A DNA stretch of 64,000 nt from Globisporangium splendens (Eukaryota; Oomycota; Peronosporomycetes; Pythiales; Pythiaceae). Position 1 is the stretch's first letter; each line of letters starts with the position of its first letter. The stretch lies in contig VFIW01000011.1 in the NCBI GenBank assembly GCA_006386115.1, forward strand, positions 1 to 64,000, in the 5' to 3' direction. A program made the position numbers and the translations under genes. A model generated the notes under the pieces. It saw only the letters and a program-made list of their open reading frames with translations, did no database searches and was not told the origin of the DNA. Below, piece by piece: positions 58,549 to 64,000 of the stretch.

Positions 58549-59136
58549 ATGGGCTGCGTCAGCTCCACGTTCAACCGAGATGCCCACATGAAGTTCTCCA
58601 AGCAATACATTCGCATCACCAACCGATATTTGCCGCATTTCCCCACGGACGAGCCCTCCAACAATGACGATCGGCTCACGGCGTTCGCGCACTGGGAAAA
58701 AATGTACAAGGAAAACATCCACACGGATGCCCATCACACCATTGGGTCAGGCACGCCCATCGGCAAGCTCTACGAGACGTTTTACGCGTACTTGTTTGAG
58801 TACTGCCCACACCTCAAGCCGCTTTTCCAGGCACCGATCCAGATCCAGAGTCGTGTGCTCGTGCACATCAGTAGTGGCATGAAATCGCTGCTTTCGTCCG
58901 AAGACCTCGTGCAAAAAGTCATGGAGCTGGCGCTCGTCCACATGAAAATCGGCGTGACGCCTGAAGACTTTGATCCACTCGGCGAATCTCTCATCCAGTC
59001 CATGAAGATCACGTCGGGCGACGACTGGAACGACCAGATCGAGCGCGCATGGCGCCGCATCTACTGCCACGCGTCAATTCTCATTCTGGTCAACATCCCC
59101 AACACGACGCTCGACATGGGCGACTTCAAGGATTAA
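58549..59136 (+). CDS. Globin-like protein with dual-acylation N-terminus, copy 3 (intact)
   Basis: One exon, 195 residues. It starts MGCVSST: Gly2 for N-myristoylation and Cys3 for palmitoylation, so membrane attachment is likely. Residues about 70-180 read as a globin: LYETFYAYLFEYCPHLKPLF (helix B to the CD corner, Phe near 93), QSRVLVHISSGMKSLL (helix E, His106 near the distal position), LALVHMKIGVTPEDF (helix F, His131 as the expected proximal haem ligand), LGESLIQSM and IERAWRRIYCHASIL (G and H). The spacing fits single-domain bacterial-type globins. It may sense or scavenge O2 or NO at a membrane; this is inference. It is the only unbroken copy of three tandem paralogues and lies convergent with PSMD10. 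Confidence 0.72.
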   Translation: MGCVSSTFNRDAHMKFSKQYIRITNRYLPHFPTDEPSNNDDRLTAFAHWEKMYKENIHTDAHHTIGSGTPIGKLYETFYAYLFEYCPHLKPLFQAPIQIQSRVLVHISSGMKSLLSSEDLVQKVMELALVHMKIGVTPEDFDPLGESLIQSMKITSGDDWNDQIERAWRRIYCHASILILVNIPNTTLDMGDFKD

Positions 59137-59322
59137 CCTATGGGAAATATGAAATATATAGGCTGCACGTCTTGAACACCAGCAGAAGCATGGGGTAGGA
59201 TGGAAAAATAGAGCAGCTCAAAAACAAGAGTTGACTTCTTTTCCACCATAATAAACGCAGGCTTTCATCCATCATGTGCAGTTGTGCCTACACTTACGCA
59301 CGTTGATGCAGACTCTCATCAA

Positions 59323-60334
59323 TCAGGGATTAGACGCGTCGAATTTTCCTGGGAACGCACTGGCGATTTCCTTGCGGAACGTACTCGCCATCAAGTCCAC
59401 GCAGCGCTCATTTTCCTTGTTCTTGGCACTCACGTTCGCGCCAGCTTCAATTAGGAACCGCGCAATGTCCTCGTGGCCTTCGGCGAGCGCGATGTGGAGA
59501 GGCGTATTGCCGCCAATGTCCCGGGTCGCGAGTCTGGCGCCGTGATCAAGAAGCAGCGCAATGATTTCTGCACCGCCGACGGAGCCAAATAGCATCTCAA
59601 TGGTCAGACATACACAAAGTGGAGAGACGCACGATGGAAGAGCATTCTGCAAATATTACAATACCTCGACTGGGTTTGCCGCCGATAGCGCGCGTCAAAG
59701 GTGTACTCCCGACATCATCCTGTTTGCCAAATCCGACACGAAAAGAGGTTAAGCTCATTTTAAGCTGTATGAGTCACCTGAGAAGGCAGCGCGCACCGCG
59801 TAGTTGACATCCGTCGTGCAGTCCACTAACAGTTCGGCGATTTCCAGTCGTCCTGCGATGCAACGTGCCAATGGGGACGGCTGCAGTTAGTAGCTGCTAC
59901 AGGACGCGTGGGTAATACGTATGCGTCTAGCAGACGAACCTCGATGGTAGTGCAGCGGGATCTGTCCATTTTCATTCGCGAGGTTCGCATTCGCGCCGCT
60001 GAGAAGACAAAGCAAAGCACGCAATTAGTATCAAACACTTTTGCAATTGACCGCCGCGCTTGCGAACGTACTGGGAGAGCAGCAGACTCACGACGTCGAC
60101 GTGGCCAGCGGATGCGGCGCTCATGAGCGGCGTCCACCCGGCGTCGTCCTGCACGTTCACGCGCGCCTTCGCCGTCTGCAGCAGGAACTCGACGGCGTCG
60201 GTGCGGCCGTGCGCGCATGCCCAGTGCAGCGGCGTGCGCTCGTCCTCGTCCTTCTTGTCCAGCGGCACGTGGTCTGCGTGAAGGCGTGTCAGCGCCGCCA
60301 CGTCGCCATCCACCACTGCAGCGCGCACCTCCAT
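59323..60334 (-). CDS. PSMD10: 26S proteasome assembly chaperone, gankyrin-like (PSMD10)
   Basis: Five exons: 60072-60334, 59940-59998, 59797-59852, 59665-59719, 59323-59567; 678 nt, 225 residues, the same size as human gankyrin (226). Six or seven ankyrin repeats cover the protein; the strongest match is ERTPLHWACAHGRTDAVEFLL and DDAGWTPLMSAASAGHVDVV, then NGQIPLHYHRGRLEIAELLVD, GSTPLTRAIGGKPSREIIALLL and GNTPLHIALAEG. Gankyrin binds the Rpt3 ATPase during assembly of the 19S regulator. Splice sites were chosen so that each repeat is complete; some alternative acceptors would add short insertions. A generic ankyrin protein is the main alternative, but the length and repeat order favour PSMD10. 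Confidence 0.77.
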
Positions 60335-60767
60335 ATTTGTCACTGCTGCTGTTGCTCTTTCTTGGATCGCAGTTGGAGCGACACCTGTCAAAGTCGATGC
60401 TCAATATAGTATTTGTTTCGACAGGCTTCGATCTTCCCAGCAACATCACGACCGAAGAGCTCATTTCATGCAACTCAAGTGGCGATCATCTTCCACCAGA
60501 TAAATGACGACAACCTTCTGGGAATCAACAAATAAACATTTGCATGGTGTGCAGCACTCATTGAGGCACCTTCGAATGCAAAATTTGTTCGTCATACACA
60601 AAACCGACAATAGAACCTCAGCCAATTGCTTTTTGGTGTTGTGGAACACTCAGACGAAAGCCACAGCTACAGAAGAAGGCAGCTTGTTCAGCTGGGTTAA
60701 ACCAGACGACGTTGAGTAGTGCATGCAACACAGCTACGATGAAATGTGTTTCGTCGAGAAAATGGGG
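60335..60767. other. Intergenic region
   Basis: Between the start of PSMD10 and the 3' end of the broken NmrA-like gene. No gene seen. Confidence 0.4.
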
Positions 60768-61756
60768 CTATTCAAAAGCTCGGTCGATCAACTCTTGGAC
60801 TGCCGTTCGAGGAATGTTTAGCTCCAGCAACTCCGGATTGGTCTCCGTCACACTCAGCCCGGACAATCCCTTCCACTGGATTTCTGTGAGTGAGAGCTTG
60901 AGTGGCTTCCTCATATTCTGCGGGAGGTATTGGAGCATCTCGTCCACAAGCGTCATGCTTTCGAACTCGACAGTGAGTTTTTCGCCAAGTTTCTTTTCGA
61001 TCATGCGAATGATGGTTTCGCCAGAGATATCAGTTGGTCCACTCACGTTATAGGTTTGTCCATAGTGCGCCGGTGGGTCAGGTAGAGCGAGCAACGACGC
61101 TGCCGCAGCACCGACAGCGTTGGGGTCCACGAGCGCAACGGGTGCGTCCTTACTCATAACGAAACGAATGGGCGATCTGTCGACGGTGTTTCTAGCTCGA
61201 ATGGAGCCAATGAAAGGCTGCAGAAGACTGTTGACGAAAACGTTGGCACGCAGGACAGTGCTCGGCAAGGAGCCAAACTCTGGCTGTCACAGTAGCTGCT
61301 CCACCGCCCAGTGGGATCGGGCGTAGTCCATGGGAAAGTCTGGCTTGACAAACGGGGTGTTGGTTGAGAGTTTGACGAGAAACTCCACCTTCGCGTCTCT
61401 ACAGGCGACCAAGAAGCGACTCTTGTCCACGAACTGCGCTGGGAGGTTGTGTGGCGCAATGTAGACGCGGGAAACTTGCCACTCCATAAGCCACTCGTGA
61501 TCAATCTCCGTCCAGTCCTTCTGAACCACCTCGACGTGGTCGAGCTTGTCAGTTTCTTGGCAGCTTCGGACTCGATATCGCGAGTCAGTGCGAGAACTCG
61601 TAGCGGAGCTGCACCCACCAAGAGAGAAGGCATTGGAGCATCAAGCGACGACAAAAACTGCGAGAGCCACTTGACAGCACTTGAGCCGGTGTTTCCTGTG
61701 GCGCCAGCCACAAGAATTCTTGGAGTAGAGGACGAGGCAGGATATGTTGGTGGCAT
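60768..61756 (-). pseudogene. NmrA-like NAD(P)-binding protein, broken
   Basis: ATG at 61756 opens MPPTYPAS, followed by ILVAGATGNTGSSAVKWL, the NmrA-type glycine-rich dinucleotide motif. After RDIESEAAKKL the family reading shifts one base (near 61555) into a frame with VEVVQKDWTEIDHEWL and DFPMDYARSHWAVEQLL. That frame meets TGA at 61287-61289 and continues in frame (TVLRANVFVNSLLQPF, YNVSGPTDISGETI) to a stop at 60768-60770. So there are two lesions: a frameshift and a nonsense codon. Intact relatives are NADP(H)-binding reductases or redox-sensing regulators. An AG microsatellite lies about 100 nt upstream (61847-61862). Confidence 0.72.
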
Positions 61757-62093
61757 TGTGTTAGGCAGATCGGACGGAGAGTGCGCGGAGGGGCGATGAA
61801 ACTTGGTCGTATTGTTGGAGTGTATAAGTAAAAAATCAAGTGAGTGCAAGAGAGAGAGAGAGCTATAATGTGTCGTCTAGGGTCGTCTTTCGACACACTC
61901 TGACGATGTATCATAATCAGGCGATCATGCCACAAAATCGGAGTGTGTGTCAAAGTAGGGAAGGAGTGCTGGCTGCTCGATTACAGAAGTGCGATTTACT
62001 CATTTTAGGACTCCCCAATTGCTCTGGTCAGGGGAATTTGGGAGCCTCAGACGATTGCTTAGATCTACCAGACACCACAAATCCGATACGGAC
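61757..62093. other. Intergenic region with AG microsatellite
   Basis: Holds the (AG)n run at about 61847-61862. No gene seen. Confidence 0.4.
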
Positions 62094-62800
62094 TCAGTGC
62101 GGTGATGTTGACGTCCTGATCGAATTTCCTCGCCCACTGTCACCAAGAACATCTTCGCTGGTCAAGATTTGTGGACAAATCCGCAATATGTCGGTCGCGC
62201 TCGAAGAAGAACACAACGCCCATACCGAATCCCATCGCAAGAAAGAGAACGCGATCGCGTCCACAACGAGCGCTTCTCGGTGGGAATGCATTAGATGTGC
62301 TCTGGGATACGGACGCACACCGCCATATTCCGGAGAGCAGGCATCCACAGCCGCAGTGGCATTTCCCGGCACAGCCATGGCTACTGAGAAGAGCACGTCT
62401 GGGCTGCAGCACAATGCTCGACATGTGCGCCACACGGGAGTTTGGAACAGCTTTAGCGCGACATAGTGGTGGACTCGGTCATAGTATTCGTAGTTGACGG
62501 CCAAGTCCATGGTCTGCGGTCGGCGATGGGCATTTGGTGTTTTTGCTCCCAAGGCTGGCGCAGTGGCCGTTTGGAACGCAGTCGCAAGGGAATCAAACAT
62601 CGTGAACCCTATCGCAGGTGAGATCTCATCACCGCGGCACTTCCCTTTGTAGACCATGCGCTTTGGAAATGCATCCACATGGAGATACTCGACAAATACG
62701 CGCAACGCGAGCGACGTCGTGTCGAACTTGTAGCTCCAGATTGCGGTGTCGTCGGCCGAGGTCGCGCTCGTGTCATGTGTGAGTTGATTTGTAAAGAGTG
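62094..62800 (-). pseudogene. Decayed protein-coding stretch, unrecognised
   Basis: One frame (about 62240-62790) reads as normal protein: TAIWSYKFDTTSLALRVFVE, KGKCRGDEISPAIGFTMFD, LAVNYEYYDRVHHYVALKLF. It then becomes unlike protein, while a second frame (about 62140-62330) shows a clear hydrophobic span (RVLFLAMGFGMGVVFFFERD). That pattern suggests a membrane protein gene cut by a frameshift near 62330-62400. No start codon with good context or matching exon was found. I do not recognise the family. Confidence 0.35.
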
Positions 62801-63223
62801 AAGAAGGGCAGAAATGATAAGCCTATTGACACAGTCTAGACATAGATACAATGGGAGGCGTAGGTGCTGCCAACGTGTCACACGCACGTGGATGCACGCA
62901 CGCTATGCTTAGTCAGCTCCTTCGACCAGAACAGAAACGCCTTCGAAAGGACCTCGCTCGTCGTGTCAGCCCTTCGTTCTGTTCGCGATGCTGCTCACTG
63001 CAACGGAATCAGTGTTCTGATGATCGACCATCACTCCGAAAATGTATCCATTTCTAAAAATAGAATTGTACAGTACAGTACTTCCCATCTAAAGTTGATG
63101 TCTATCATACGAAAATATAGCAAACTTGTGCTATCTAGATTCGTAATATACTTGTACATCACAGTACCGCACACTCTCCTAATAAAAGTGGGCGACGAGA
63201 CCCCCTTTTCAGTAAAATCGGAT

Positions 63224-64000
63224 ATGGGGGCGACGACGTGCACGAAGCGCTCCGTCGTGTTCGTGCTCATCGATGGGCTCGCAGACGTGTCGCTGCACGA
63301 GCTGCAGGAGCGCACGACGCTCGAGGCTGCGCACACGCCCGCCATGGACGCCATCGCGCGTACGCTGCGTGTCTTTTCCTATCGTTGTCCTTCTTCCCCT
63401 CGATGTTTGATTTTTTGATCTCTGCATGCGAATATGATGCTGCAGGTGGTGGACTCACGGGACTGATGGACCCCGTGGCGCCAGGGTATGCGTGCGGCAG
63501 CGATACGGCGCACATGTCCATCTTGGGCTACGACCCCGTCATGTATGTGGCTGCTCCTGGTCTTTTGGAGAGATAGGGGGAAAAGATGTATGATCTCAAA
63601 TGTGCATTTGCTGTTGTGCTGTTTGTTTTGGTAGCCATTACCGAGGACGTGGATCGTTTGAAGCCATGGGTGCGGGGCTCCCGATGGACAAGGGCGACGT
63701 CGCGTTCAAGTGCAACTTTGCGACCGTGAAAAAGGTGCGTACAGCGAGCCTAATACGTGCGAATTGCGTCTTTTCTCATGATTACCTCTGATGATTATCT
63801 GTAGAACGAGAAGGGCGAGCTGATTGTCGAACGTCGTCGCGTGGATCGGAACTTCCCGTCGTGGGGCATCGAATTGTGCTCGTTCCTGGACGGGATGGAG
63901 ATCCCAGCGTTCCCGAATGTGCGCGTCGCGACGAAATACGCGACCGAGCACCGCTGTGGCGTCGTGTTCAAAGGTCCCGGGTTGTGCGACAAGATCACGG
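63224..64000 (+). CDS. Archaeal-type cofactor-independent phosphoglycerate mutase, N-terminal part
   Basis: Truncated by the window end. Exons so far: 63224-63359, 63446-63542, 63635-63734, 63805 to beyond 64000; about 176 codons visible. The protein starts [22 protein letters not shown], where LIDGLAD supplies the first metal-binding Asp, then [15 protein letters not shown] (the catalytic Ser region) and [14 protein letters not shown] with FKCNFATV. This is the archaeal apgM/PF10143 type of alkaline-phosphatase-superfamily mutase, which interconverts 3- and 2-phosphoglycerate in glycolysis using two metal ions. It is distinct from the dPGM and the long iPGM usual in eukaryotes. The C-terminal half, with the remaining metal ligands, is outside the window. 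Confidence 0.85.

Overview
This is a nuclear DNA window from a eukaryote, most probably an oomycete (water mould, stramenopile). Reasons: genes lie a few hundred bases apart on both strands; introns are very short (about 50-150 nt, mostly 70-100) with GT-AG ends; conserved eukaryotic proteins (CDK with a PSTAIRE helix, Miro, BRE1, UTP13, gankyrin, PXMP4) sit among LINE remnants and a decayed gene that resembles the Phytophthora M96 mating-specific family. No ribosomal RNA, confident tRNA, CRISPR array or prokaryotic operon was seen, and no RXLR- or Crinkler-type effector was recognised. The lineage within oomycetes is not determined. I placed 68 introns in 17 genes by matching splice sites, reading phase and protein continuity; one of them is a probable GC-AG intron.

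Layout. 1-5.1 kb: two old non-LTR retrotransposon pieces, a reverse-transcriptase C-terminal region on the minus strand and an archaeal-like RNase H region on the plus strand, with AT-rich gene-free DNA. 6.3-18.3 kb: a very long DGAT2-like acyltransferase, a seven-exon ankyrin gene, a broken M96-like gene, the mitochondrial GTPase Miro, and a RabGAP (TBC) protein with ankyrin and zinc-finger modules; the last two diverge from a shared promoter region rich in CCAAT boxes. 18.5-25.2 kb: an intronless GAF-GAF cyclic-nucleotide phosphodiesterase with a predicted N-myristoylation start, then a 2.2-kb gene-poor stretch and PXMP4. 25.4-37.2 kb: a secreted or ER cysteine-repeat protein ending in a J domain, a CDK1/2 kinase, a glycerate-kinase/Tda10-like ATPase, a membrane-anchored ubiquitin-like protein and a four-CBS plus PB1 protein. 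39.3-54.8 kb: a protein with a conserved domain of unknown role, a TauE/SafE-type exporter, the histone H2B ubiquitin ligase BRE1, a BMT5-like rRNA methyltransferase, an MFS sugar transporter and an RWDD2-like protein, all on the plus strand, then UTP13 on the minus strand. 56-64 kb: three tandem globin-like genes with acylation-type N-termini (two broken, one intact), gankyrin (PSMD10), a broken NmrA-like dehydrogenase, a further decayed coding stretch, and the first half of an archaeal-type phosphoglycerate mutase cut by the window end.

Most genes are independent housekeeping units, not a pathway cluster. The parts least explained by standard annotation are the cysteine-repeat/J-domain protein, the acylated globin family with its decay at the haem-ligand region, and the oversized DGAT2 fusion.
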